Assembly: GCA_964358485.1 (NCBI GenBank)
Contig: CAYHPY010000053.1
Coordinates: forward strand, 1-24,486
Length of the DNA stretch: 24,486 nt
Reading direction: 5' to 3'
From: CAYHPY01 sp964358485
GTDB lineage: Bacteria > Elusimicrobiota > Elusimicrobia > UBA1565 > UBA9628
Below, piece by piece: positions 15,596 to 22,701 of this stretch. Within the stretch, counting starts at the first letter, position 1. Every line of letters starts with the position of its first letter. Under the pieces are notes generated by a model. That model had not been told where the DNA came from. It ran no database searches and saw only the letters and a program-made list of their open reading frames with translations. A program made the position numbers and the translations under genes.

Positions 15596-15620
15596 GTCAG
15601 GACATGTCAGCGGGCGTCAG
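15596..15620 (-). promoter_or_regulatory. Three CTGAC direct repeats at exact 10-bp spacing, possible response-regulator site
   Basis: Read on the minus strand, CTGAC occurs at 15620-15616, 15610-15606 and 15600-15596. This is one helical turn apart, 45 bp upstream of the MopE-type gene start and overlapping the stop codon of the response regulator gene. An overlapping palindrome CATGTC-AG-GACATG lies at 15593-15606. OmpR/PhoB-family regulators bind tandem half-sites spaced by about one turn. The adjacent gene encodes such a regulator, so autoregulated control of the secreted protein is plausible but untested. Confidence 0.4.
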
Positions 15621-16291
15621 CCCACCAATTCATACCCGTCGGCGACGGTTTGAAGGCGGCGAGCCTCTCCCGCCAGGTCTTCCCGCAGTCTTTGAATCAA
15701 CTTTTCCAAAGCGGCGTGTTTTCCCTCGGCCCCCCAGAGGGCATGAATCAGCCGGTCCTTGGAGACCGCCCCCTTGGCCTCCAGCAGCATCCGGAGCAAT
15801 TTGGTCTTCATGGGGGAAAGCGTGGCCAGGTGATGTCCCTTGACCGAAACCGTCCGATATTTCAAATCCAAGCGCACCTCCCCCTTGGCAGACTCCGACG
15901 GCTCCACGGGCTTGCGGGGATATTGGGCCAGCAGCCGCGCGATGGTGGCCACCATTTCCTTGAGGACGAAGGGCTTGCGCAGATATTCCCGCGCGCCGGA
16001 GGTTTTGATGGTTTTCTCCAGCATGTCGGTGCGGTCCCCATGCCCGGTCATCACGATCACGGGAATGTCCCGGACCAGGGCGTTGGTGCTCAGCAGGCGG
16101 AGAACCTCCATCCCGTTGAGCACCGGAAGCATCAGGTCCAGCAGGATCAAATCCGGGTGCAGGGAGAGGACCTTGTCGTAGCCTTCCTGCCCGTTGAAGG
16201 AATAATGGGTCTCGTAGCCCTCGCGAAACAACGCCAAGCTCAAGAGCTGTTGGAGGTCGCCGTCGTCTTCGATGATCAGGATTCGCGCCAT
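15617..16291 (-). CDS. OmpR/PhoB-family response regulator (receiver plus winged-helix DNA-binding domain)
   Basis: A 224-residue two-domain regulator. The receiver domain (about 1-120) has the acidic pocket E8-D9-D10 in IIEDDGD, the phosphorylated aspartate D52 in LLDLMLP, T82 in VMTGHG and K106 in LRKPF. The C-terminal part (about 135-224) has the layout of the OmpR-type winged helix (LSPMKTKLLRMLLEAKGAVSKDRLIHALWG, then a short recognition helix and ADGYELVG). No partner histidine kinase is in the window. It diverges from potA across 34 bp and lies upstream of the MopE-type gene in the same direction, so either could be a target. The regulon cannot be read from sequence alone. Confidence 0.9.
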   Translation of the reverse strand: MARILIIEDDGDLQQLLSLALFREGYETHYSFNGQEGYDKVLSLHPDLILLDLMLPVLNGMEVLRLLSTNALVRDIPVIVMTGHGDRTDMLEKTIKTSGAREYLRKPFVLKEMVATIARLLAQYPRKPVEPSESAKGEVRLDLKYRTVSVKGHHLATLSPMKTKLLRMLLEAKGAVSKDRLIHALWGAEGKHAALEKLIQRLREDLAGEARRLQTVADGYELVG

Positions 16292-16325
16292 CGGCCCAAT
16301 CTACGAAATATAGTATCATCCATCA
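16292..16325. promoter_or_regulatory. 34-bp divergent promoter region between the response regulator and potABCD-type operon
   Basis: The AT-rich core GAAATATAGTATCATC gives TATAGT (16309-16314) as a plus-strand -10, 11 bases before the potA ATG. It also gives TATATT (16312-16307) on the minus strand, 15 bases before the regulator ATG. The -10 boxes overlap, so transcription in the two directions may compete. Neither side shows a good -35 box or Shine-Dalgarno sequence, so leaders would be very short. Confidence 0.4.
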
Positions 16326-17471
16326 ATGCCGGAGATGACCCCGGGGACGCCGCTCCTCGAGCTCGAGTCGATCCGAAAATCGTTCGGGAAGACCCCCATC
16401 CTGAAGGGAATCGACCTCTCGGTCCGCCGCGGGGAATTTCTGACCCTGCTCGGCCCTTCCGGCTGCGGAAAAACCACCACCCTGCGGATCATCGCGGGCT
16501 TTGAAACGCCGGACTCCGGGCGGGTCCGCCTCTCCGGCCGCGACGTCGCCCAAGAGCCGCCTTATCGCCGGGACGTCCACACCGTGTTCCAGCATTACGC
16601 GCTCTTCCCGCACCACGACGTCTTCGGAAACGTCGCCTTCGGCCTGCGCATCCAGAAGCTCCCCGAGGCCGAGATTAAACGCCGTGTGTCCGAGTCCTTG
16701 GCGCTGGTCAAGCTTTCGGGCTTCGAAGGCCGGCGGACCCATCAGCTCTCCGGCGGCCAGATGCAGCGGGTGGCTCTGGCTCGGGCCATCGCCGGCCGCC
16801 CGAGCCTGCTCCTGCTCGACGAACCCCTGGGCGCCCTGGACCTCAAGCTCCGAAAAGCCATGCAGTTGGAGCTCAAGGCCATCCAGCGGGAATCGGGCAT
16901 CACCTTCATCTACGTCACCCACGACCAGGAAGAGGCGATGACGATGTCCGACCGCATCGCGGTCTTCAACCTGGGCGAGATCGTCCAGCTGGGCACGCCC
17001 GCCGATATCTACGAGCGCCCCGGCACCAGCTTCGTGGCCGATTTCATCGGCTCGGCCAACTTGTTGACCGCCGAGGTCTCCTCCGGGCCCGGGGCGCAAT
17101 GGAAGGTCAATTTCGAGGATGAGGCCGAGGTCCTGGTTCCCGCTTCCTCGAACGGAGGGGCGCCGCTCGGCCGCCGCCGGGTCGCGCTTCGCCCCGAAAG
17201 GATCGTCGTCCGCCCGCTCAACGCCCCGCCGGTGGAGGGGACGGTCCGGCTCAAGGCGCGGCTGGAGGACAGCGTTTTTCTCGGAAGCTCGAGCCAGCTC
17301 TTCCTTTCCCCGTTCCCCCGCTGCGGCCGCCGCATCATGTGCGTGAGCCTGGAAACCTCCCCGGAAGAGCTTCCCAAGCCCGGCTCGGAGGTCTGGGCCG
17401 AGATCGAGCACGAGGACATCCTCATCCTGGAGCCGGCCGAAACCCAACCCGCGGCCCCCGGCGCCCCGTGA
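16326..17471 (+). CDS. potA: Spermidine/putrescine ABC transporter ATP-binding protein
   Basis: A 381-residue ABC ATPase of the CUT1/polyamine type. It has Walker A GPSGCGKTT (43-51), Q89 of the Q-loop in TVFQHYALFPH, the signature LSGGQMQRVALARA (141-154), Walker B LLLLDE (161-166) followed by the D-loop GALD, and H199 in YVTHDQEEAM. A C-terminal TOBE-like region (about 245-370) includes GSANLLTAEV and RRVALRPERIVVRP, as in PotA. It would power import of putrescine or spermidine through the PotB/PotC channel. The gene leads a four-gene unit, and its stop overlaps the GTG start of potD by four bases. Its ATG may be 16326 or, nine bases later, 16335. Substrate is inferred from the neighbouring binding protein and from the patA-patD route next door. 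Confidence 0.92.
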   Translation: MPEMTPGTPLLELESIRKSFGKTPILKGIDLSVRRGEFLTLLGPSGCGKTTTLRIIAGFETPDSGRVRLSGRDVAQEPPYRRDVHTVFQHYALFPHHDVFGNVAFGLRIQKLPEAEIKRRVSESLALVKLSGFEGRRTHQLSGGQMQRVALARAIAGRPSLLLLDEPLGALDLKLRKAMQLELKAIQRESGITFIYVTHDQEEAMTMSDRIAVFNLGEIVQLGTPADIYERPGTSFVADFIGSANLLTAEVSSGPGAQWKVNFEDEAEVLVPASSNGGAPLGRRRVALRPERIVVRPLNAPPVEGTVRLKARLEDSVFLGSSSQLFLSPFPRCGRRIMCVSLETSPEELPKPGSEVWAEIEHEDILILEPAETQPAAPGAP

Positions 17472-18532
17472 GCCAGACCCGCTTCACCCGCCGCGATTTT
17501 CTCCGCGTCGCGGCGGCGGCCGCGGTCTCCCCCGCTCTGCTGGCGGCCTGCGCTCCCGGAGAAAAGGAGCGCGTCGTCAACTTCTTCAACTGGTCCAATT
17601 ACATCGGCAAGGAGACCTTGCCGCGCTTCACCTCCGAAACCGGGATCAAGGTCAACTACGACGTCTTCGCCGACGAGGAGGAGATGTTCGCCAAGCTCCG
17701 GTCCGGGGTCCGGGGCTACGACCTCATCGTGGGAACCGACTACATGATCCCGCGCTTCCGTGCCCTCAACATCGTGGATCCCTTCCCGCCCGGCGCGCTC
17801 CCCAACCTGGCCAACATCTCGGCCCAGTTCCGGCATCCCTCCTACGACCCGGAGCTCTCCTTCACCGTGCCCTATCTCTGGGGCACGACGGGCATCGGCT
17901 TCAATAAATCCAAGGTTCACAAGACCCCCTCCTCCTGGATGGACTTGTTCGACGAGCGCTACAAAGGCCGCATCTCCATGCTGGACAATTCCCGGGATTG
18001 CCTCTCCTTCGCCCTCCTGGTCAACGGACATCCCGAGGATTCGGCCGATCCCGCGCATCTGGAGGCGGCCAAACAGCTCCTGATCCGCCAGCGCCCGCTG
18101 TTGAAAAGCTATTCCAGCTCCACCTACATGGACGGCTTGGTTTCCGGAGAATTGGTGATGGCCATGGCTTGGTCGGGAGACCTGCTCCAGGCCGCCAAGG
18201 ACAACCCTCAGTTGGATTACGTGATCCCCAAGGAAGGAAGCTATATGTGGGTCGACAGCCTGTGCCTGGTCCGCGGCGCCCCGCACCGGGAAGACGCCCT
18301 TCGCCTGGTCGATTACCTTCTCAAGGGGGAAGTGGCCGCCGAGGTCGCCAATCACGTCCGCTACGCCAGCCCCAACGAGGCGGCAAAAAAGCACCTCGAA
18401 AAGGCCATCCTAAAGGACCAGCGGGTCTATCCCACCGATCTGAACATGAAGCGCCTGAAATTCCACGCCATCCTGGACCCCGAGCTCTCCCAGCTGTGGA
18501 ACCAGGCCTGGACCGACGTCAAGGTGCTATGA
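17468..18532 (+). CDS. potD: Polyamine-binding lipoprotein of the ABC importer, Tat-type signal
   Basis: A 354-residue extracytoplasmic solute-binding protein. I chose GTG 17468 because it overlaps the potA stop (GTGA), matching the ATGA overlaps at the next two junctions. It also gives a complete N-terminal signal: twin arginine in TRRDFLRVAA (7-16), a hydrophobic Ala-rich core and a lipobox LLAAC with C28 as the likely lipidated residue. The mature part opens with VVNFFNWSNYIGKETLPRF, characteristic of PotD. It also has YDLIVGTDYMIPRF, VPYLWGTTGIGFNKSKV, MAWSGDLLQAA and EGSYMWVDSLCL, which correspond to the PotD/PotF binding-cleft segments. It should capture putrescine or spermidine and deliver it to PotBC. 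Which polyamine is preferred cannot be read here. Confidence 0.92.
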   Translation: MSQTRFTRRDFLRVAAAAAVSPALLAACAPGEKERVVNFFNWSNYIGKETLPRFTSETGIKVNYDVFADEEEMFAKLRSGVRGYDLIVGTDYMIPRFRALNIVDPFPPGALPNLANISAQFRHPSYDPELSFTVPYLWGTTGIGFNKSKVHKTPSSWMDLFDERYKGRISMLDNSRDCLSFALLVNGHPEDSADPAHLEAAKQLLIRQRPLLKSYSSSTYMDGLVSGELVMAMAWSGDLLQAAKDNPQLDYVIPKEGSYMWVDSLCLVRGAPHREDALRLVDYLLKGEVAAEVANHVRYASPNEAAKKHLEKAILKDQRVYPTDLNMKRLKFHAILDPELSQLWNQAWTDVKVL

Positions 18533-19455
18533 CCTCCCTCAAAACCGCCGCCCCGGCCCCGGGCGCCGTGCACCGGGGGCTGTCCTGGCTCATCCGGGGG
18601 CGTCGCCCGGCCGCCAGCCACGCGCTCCTGGCGCCGGCGGCCTTCTGGCTCATTTTCTTCCTGATTCTGCCGGTCGCCTCCCTGCTGGCCCTGGCCCTGG
18701 CCAAGAGCGGCCCTTACGGGACCTATCAATGGGCGCTGAGCGGGACCAATCTCTCCCGGGCCTTCGACCCGAAATACCTCGCGATCCTGGGCCGCACCCT
18801 CGCGTTTTCGACCGCGACTACGGGTCTCTGCCTGCTCCTCGGCTACCCGGTGGCCTACTACCTCACTTTTTTCGCGGGCGCGCGCCGCGGGACCTTGCTC
18901 ATCCTGCTCATGGTCCCCTTCTGGACCTCCTGCCTGGTCTCCCTGTATTCCTGGATGATCATCCTCGGGCGGGAGGGCCTGCTCAACAACCTGCTCCTGG
19001 GCCTAGGCCTGACCCACGCGCCGATAGGCCTGCTCAACACGCCGTTTTCCGTGATTTTGGGTCTGGTCTACTTCTACATCCCCTTCATGATCCTTCCCCT
19101 CTACTCCTCTCTGGAGAAAATTCCGAGGTCGATGATCGAGGCCTCCTACGACCTGGGCGCGGGGGTGGGGGAAACCTTCGTCAAGGTGACCTTCCCGCTG
19201 AGCTTGCCGGGGGTCTTTGCCGGATGCATCCTCACCTTCATCCCCTGCATGGGAGATTTCCTCGCCGCCACTTTTCTGGGCGGACCCAAAACCTACCTGC
19301 TCGGAAACCTCATTCAGGATCAATTTCTCATGGCCCAGGACTGGCCCTTCGGCGCCGCGCTGACCTCGGTGCTGGTGGCGTTTTTGATCACCGGGCTCTT
19401 CATCTATCAGCGGCTCGAGGCCCGCCAATTGATGAAAGCGGGCGGCCCCGAATGA
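18529..19455 (+). CDS. potB: Polyamine ABC transporter permease PotB
   Basis: A 308-residue permease whose ATG overlaps the potD stop (ATGA). It shows six hydrophobic segments, beginning at about residues 32-58 (ALLAPAAFWLIFFLILPVASLLALALA), and the helix with VPFWTSCLVSLYSWMIILGREG that is characteristic of PotB. The cytoplasmic EAA loop, which docks on the ATPase, is at about 204-228 (EASYDLGAGVGETFVKVTFPLSLPG). The first ~25 residues are a charged cytoplasmic extension. With PotC it would form the membrane channel. Six to seven residues around GDFLAATFLGGPKTYLLGNLIQDQF are also typical of PotB. Confidence 0.92.
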   Translation: MTSLKTAAPAPGAVHRGLSWLIRGRRPAASHALLAPAAFWLIFFLILPVASLLALALAKSGPYGTYQWALSGTNLSRAFDPKYLAILGRTLAFSTATTGLCLLLGYPVAYYLTFFAGARRGTLLILLMVPFWTSCLVSLYSWMIILGREGLLNNLLLGLGLTHAPIGLLNTPFSVILGLVYFYIPFMILPLYSSLEKIPRSMIEASYDLGAGVGETFVKVTFPLSLPGVFAGCILTFIPCMGDFLAATFLGGPKTYLLGNLIQDQFLMAQDWPFGAALTSVLVAFLITGLFIYQRLEARQLMKAGGPE

Positions 19456-20231
19456 GGCGCGTCGGCTGGCTTTCGTCCTATTGCTGCGCCCTCTACGCCT
19501 TCCTTTATGTCCCCCTGGCCGTGATGGTGGCCTTCTCCTTCAACGACGCCCGCCGCAACGTGGTCTGGAAGGGGTTCACCCTCAAATGGTACGGCCAACT
19601 TTTCCACAACGCCGATCTCCTGGGATCGCTGGCGACCACGGTCCAAATCGCCCTGGTCGCCTCGGTCCTCGCCACCCTCCTGGGCCTGCTCTCGAGCTAC
19701 GCGATGACCCGCCATCCCGCCTTCCGGGGAAGGCAGGCCTACGCGGGGCTCATGAACATTCCGCTCATGATGCCCGAGATCGTCATGGGAGTCGGCCTTT
19801 TAAGTTTCTACGTGCGCGCCTCCATCCCCTTGAATTTCTGGACGCTCTCCTTCGCCCATGCCCTGATCGCCCTCCCTTTTTCCGCCTCCTCCATCCGCGC
19901 GCGCCTGCTCTCCCTCAAGGACGCGCGCCTGGAGGACGCCGCCCAGGACCTGGGAGCGACGGAATGGCAGGCCTTCGTGAAGATCACCCTTCCCCTGGCC
20001 CGCCCCGCCCTGGTTTCGGGAGCCCTGCTGGCGTTCACCGTCAGCTTCGAGGATTTCGTGACCAGCTTTTTCATCGCCGGAATCGGGATCACCACCATGC
20101 CCATCCAGATCTATTCCATGATGAAATTCGGAATCTCCCCCGAGATGAACGCCCTAGCCACCTGCCTTTTGGCCGTGACGGCCGTGGCCCTTCTGGTGCA
20201 GCGCCGCCTCACCCCCGAAGACCATCCGTAG
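19452..20231 (+). CDS. potC: Polyamine ABC transporter permease PotC
   Basis: A 259-residue permease of normal PotC length, starting at an ATGA overlap with the potB stop. It begins with a hydrophobic helix (about 9-29) followed by SFNDARRNVVWKGFTLKWY, a typical PotC opening. It has about six membrane segments and an EAA loop at about 161-186 (EDAAQDLGATEWQAFVKITLPLARPA). The late segment FTVSFEDFVTSFFIAG, followed by TTMPIQIYSMMKFGISPEMNA, is highly characteristic of PotC. It pairs with PotB to form the translocation path. No terminator is obvious downstream; the promoter of the next gene lies within 16-45 bp. Confidence 0.92.
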   Translation: MRRVGWLSSYCCALYAFLYVPLAVMVAFSFNDARRNVVWKGFTLKWYGQLFHNADLLGSLATTVQIALVASVLATLLGLLSSYAMTRHPAFRGRQAYAGLMNIPLMMPEIVMGVGLLSFYVRASIPLNFWTLSFAHALIALPFSASSIRARLLSLKDARLEDAAQDLGATEWQAFVKITLPLARPALVSGALLAFTVSFEDFVTSFFIAGIGITTMPIQIYSMMKFGISPEMNALATCLLAVTAVALLVQRRLTPEDHP

Positions 20232-20246
20232 ACCTGCCCAGGACCA

Positions 20247-20276
20247 TTGTCCCTCGAGGGTCCCGCATGCTAAAAT
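20247..20276 (+). promoter_or_regulatory. Promoter of the HEAT-repeat protein gene, with palindrome in the spacer
   Basis: TTGTCC (20247-20252) as a -35, an 18-bp spacer and the extended -10 TGC-TAAAAT (20268-20276) lie 22 bases before ATG 20298. CGGAGA at about 20288-20293 is a usable Shine-Dalgarno sequence. The 10-bp palindrome CCCTCGAGGG (20251-20260) overlaps the -35 and spacer and could be an operator. Confidence 0.55.
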
Positions 20277-20297
20277 AGACGGGCGCACGGAGAAATC

Positions 20298-21227
20298 ATG
20301 AAAATCCTTTTGGTCGTTTTGGCCGCCGCCGCTCCCGCCTTCGCCGGCTCCGAGGCCGTCTCTCATTCCGCCGCCGCCGGCTTCGCCGAGATCCTCCGCG
20401 CCCCGGCCCGCGCGCTGGTTCCCGCCCTTGGAAAAGTCCCGGCCTCGTTCGCCGATGAGGACAAGCTCATCGACCTCCTGGGAGATGCCAGCCCCGCCGT
20501 CCGCGCGGCCGCGGCCAAGAGCCTTCGGCATTACGCCCTGACCAGCTATCGCGCGGAAAGCAAGCTTCTTGATACCCTCCAGAATTCCCGGGAAGAGGAC
20601 TCGGTCCGCCGGGAGGCCGTCAAGGCCTTGGCTTGGGCCGCCCAGCATTACGGGACCAAGAGCAAAATTCTCTCGTTGGCCAAGGACGCGACCCAGTCCG
20701 ACGACCTGCGCGCCGTCGCTTTCAAGTCCCTCTGGGTCGTCGCCAACCGGGAATACGACGTCCGCTCCGCCCTCCAGGACGCCCTCCGGGGCGCGCGGGA
20801 GCCCTTGGCGGTCCGCAAAGGCGCGGCGTGGGCGTTGTTTGCCGACGCGCAGGATTACGGCAGCCGCCGCGACCTTCTGGAGACCGCCCGGGATCCCGGG
20901 GCCGACGCCTCCCTGCGGGTGGAAGCCGTCAAAAGCCTTTTCGGGCAGATGTCCCAATACGAGATCAAGAACGCCGTCAAGGACCTCGCCCGGGACTCGA
21001 CCGAGAAAGAGGCGCTCCGGGAAGCCGCCGTCCTCTGCCACATCCTCCTCAACCACGAGTACGACACCCGGAGCTTCCTTGAGGACCTCGCCCGCTCGGC
21101 CTCCAGCGACGTCCTGCGCACCGCCGCCGTCAAGGCCCTCGACCAATCCATCAGCTTGGAGTTGGCGGGGTATTTCCACCTGGCCTTCTACAACGGACGG
21201 GCCATCGATCCGCTGGAAAACCAGTAA
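20298..21227 (+). CDS. Secreted HEAT-like repeat protein
   Basis: A 309-residue protein with a signal peptide (MKILLVVLAAAAPAFA, cleavage probably after residue 16). Residues ~52-290 form seven regular alpha-helical repeats. The repeat starts can be placed at V68, V103, L137, V172, L206, L240 and L273, giving spacings of 33-35 residues. The repeat consensus is [VL]R-x-x-A-x-K-[SA]-L, then a Tyr followed by a charged residue, then L and A-[RK]-D/S. This is the pattern of HEAT or armadillo-like solenoids, which usually bind proteins. No catalytic motif is seen. It has its own promoter and is not obviously part of the pot operon. It is convergent with the ribF operon; the 45-bp gap between the stops holds no clear terminator. 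The role is unknown, likely periplasmic or envelope-associated. Confidence 0.82.
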   Translation: MKILLVVLAAAAPAFAGSEAVSHSAAAGFAEILRAPARALVPALGKVPASFADEDKLIDLLGDASPAVRAAAAKSLRHYALTSYRAESKLLDTLQNSREEDSVRREAVKALAWAAQHYGTKSKILSLAKDATQSDDLRAVAFKSLWVVANREYDVRSALQDALRGAREPLAVRKGAAWALFADAQDYGSRRDLLETARDPGADASLRVEAVKSLFGQMSQYEIKNAVKDLARDSTEKEALREAAVLCHILLNHEYDTRSFLEDLARSASSDVLRTAAVKALDQSISLELAGYFHLAFYNGRAIDPLENQ

Positions 21228-21272
21228 CGGCCGGGGAACCGGAACGGCGGGGGGAAAGCTAGGAGACGGGCT

Positions 21273-21497
21273 TCAGGGCTTGCCGACGAAAGCCGATCCC
21301 TTCCACTCGGTGACGGTGGAATTGACCGCGTCGCGGATTTCGTCGCCCGCGGAGATCAGGCAACAACCCGTTTTGGAGCCTTTCGCGCGCTTGGCGGCGC
21401 AGGCCGCGACCTTCTCGAAATTCACGGTGAAGCAGATGGCCCCGCCTATGACGAGCAGGGCGCCGAAGCGGCCGATGATGTTGGCTTCTCTCTTCAT
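21273..21497 (-). CDS. Unrecognised 74-residue protein with one membrane segment
   Basis: ATG 21497 overlaps the ribF stop by four bases (ATGA), so it is probably translated as the last gene of the infB-rbfA-truB-ribF unit. The product has a positively charged start (MKREANIIGR) and a hydrophobic segment at about residues 9-26. A short soluble part with four cysteines (C22, C33, C45 and C46) and a WKGSAF-type end follows. I recognise no family. It could be a small membrane or exported protein. A TATAAT at 21509-21504 sits six bases before the start, inside the ribF end, but lacks a matching -35. Confidence 0.6.
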   Translation of the reverse strand: MKREANIIGRFGALLVIGGAICFTVNFEKVAACAAKRAKGSKTGCCLISAGDEIRDAVNSTVTEWKGSAFVGKP

Positions 21498-21931
21498 GGC
21501 CTGATTATACCTCTTGGCGCCGCGCCCGCGCCAGGGACCTTCGGGCCCTCGGGCCCCGGGCCCTTGAGGGCGTCCCGAACGTCCCGCCGGATCTGGGCCT
21601 TGAGCTGCCCGAGCCCCGCGAATTTCCGCTCGGAACGGATTTTTCGGATCAGCCGGATTTCCAGGACGCGCCCGTAAAGATTTCCCCGCCAGGCGGGAAG
21701 ATGGACCTCCACGTGCCGGGCGGCCGTCCCCTCGAAGGTGGGGCGCGTCCCGACGTTGAGCACGCCCAGGCGCGGGCCCCGGAGCGGCCCCCCGCGCGCG
21801 AATACGACGAAAACCCCGGCGGGCAGGCGCATGGGGGCGCGGACGGCGAGGTTGGCGGTGGGAAAACCCAGACGCCGCCCGACGCGCCTTCCGGGGACGA
21901 CTTTTCCCCGGAAACCCAGGACGCGCCTCAT
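21494..21931 (-). CDS. ribF: Riboflavin kinase, single-domain RibF (no FMN adenylyltransferase domain)
   Basis: A 145-residue protein consisting only of the flavokinase domain. The core motif GRRVGRRLGFPTANL (14-28) holds the PTAN residues that bind Mg-ATP and riboflavin. It is followed by LPAGVFVV, RLGVLNVGTRPTF (54-66), HVEVHL, then GNLYGRVLEIRLIRKIRSERKFAGLGQLKAQIRRDV (83-118, with the catalytic-region Glu in EIRLI). It should phosphorylate riboflavin to FMN. Most bacterial RibF proteins are about 310 residues with an N-terminal FAD synthetase domain, which is absent here because truB ends directly at the start. ATG 21931 overlaps the truB stop (ATGA). The last ~25 residues are a Gly/Pro/Ala-rich tail. 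Confidence 0.88.
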   Translation of the reverse strand: MRRVLGFRGKVVPGRRVGRRLGFPTANLAVRAPMRLPAGVFVVFARGGPLRGPRLGVLNVGTRPTFEGTAARHVEVHLPAWRGNLYGRVLEIRLIRKIRSERKFAGLGQLKAQIRRDVRDALKGPGPEGPKVPGAGAAPRGIIRP

Positions 21932-22701
21932 TCGGCGACGAGGCGGCCCAGCCGGGGCAGGGACGCCGCCAAAAGCGCCTTGAGATCGTCCAGGGAGAGC
22001 TTGCGCGCGGCCTCCAGGCTCAAGGCTTCGCTCACGTTGAGGTCGGCGATGCTGTCGCGCCGCAGGGTCAGGACGGTCGCGCCGCAACCGATCTTGCGGC
22101 CCAGGACCTCGGCCAGGGAGCGAACATAGGTTCCGCTCGAGCACTCCAACCGGTGCTCGAGGTCCGGAGCCTCGTAGGAAAGGGCCTGCCAGCGGGCCAC
22201 GCGGGATTTCCGGGGGCGGGGCGGCACCGCGATTCCCTTGCGGGCGTAGGTGTAAAGGGCCTTGCCCTTGTACTTGACCGCGGAATACGCCGGAGCGGGC
22301 ATCTCCAGGTCTCCCAAAAAGCCGTCCAGAGCCTCCTGAATGCCGGGCAGGTCCAACGGGGGGACTTCCTTGGTCGCGACCACGTTTCCGGTGATGTCCC
22401 CGGAATCTGTCTCCACGCCGAATCGGATGCGGCCGCAATAGGTTTTATCCAGGGCCTGGAGACGCGCCTGCAAGCGCGTGCACGGGCCCACCAGAAGGAT
22501 GAGAAGGCCCGTCGCCAAGGGGTCCAAGGTGCCGGTGTGGCCGACCTTGACCTTGGACGGCAGCATCCGCCGGAAGGCCTCGGCCGCGTCGTGGGAGGTC
22601 CAGCCCTCCGGCTTGTCGAAAAGCAGCATGCCGGAGTAGCGCAGCAAGGCCGCCTCCGGCCCCCAACCCCCGCCGCGGGAAGACGGGGGAAGACGGCTCA
22701 C
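21928..22701 (-). CDS. truB: tRNA pseudouridine-55 synthase
   Basis: A 257-residue TruB. It makes pseudouridine at position 55 in the T loop of tRNAs. Visible motifs are GMLLFDKPEGWTSHDA (24-39), the catalytic aspartate D60 in VGHTGTLDPLATGLL, KTYCGRIRFGVETDSGD, the PAYSAVKYKGKALY motif and ECSSGTYVRSLAEVLG. GTG 22701 is chosen because it overlaps the rbfA stop (GTGA), like the other junctions here. ATG at residue 25 (22629) would start right at the conserved core and is a real alternative. The protein ends about 50 residues earlier than E. coli TruB and appears to lack the C-terminal PUA domain. Confidence 0.93.
   Translation of the reverse strand: MSRLPPSSRGGGWGPEAALLRYSGMLLFDKPEGWTSHDAAEAFRRMLPSKVKVGHTGTLDPLATGLLILLVGPCTRLQARLQALDKTYCGRIRFGVETDSGDITGNVVATKEVPPLDLPGIQEALDGFLGDLEMPAPAYSAVKYKGKALYTYARKGIAVPPRPRKSRVARWQALSYEAPDLEHRLECSSGTYVRSLAEVLGRKIGCGATVLTLRRDSIADLNVSEALSLEAARKLSLDDLKALLAASLPRLGRLVAE

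Noticed and set aside
14360..16504. Plus-strand open frame of 714 codons
   Set aside because: It is antisense to the MopE-type gene and the response regulator and runs on into potA in the wrong frame. No domain is recognisable.
21504..21509. TATAAT as a promoter for the 74-residue gene
   Set aside because: It encodes the end of RibF and has no -35 partner; the ATGA overlap explains expression. I keep it only as a remark.
21932..22438. Longer ribF reading frame that might supply the missing adenylyltransferase domain
   Set aside because: The extension is antisense-like junk within the truB gene (another frame of it), with none of the nucleotidyltransferase motifs.
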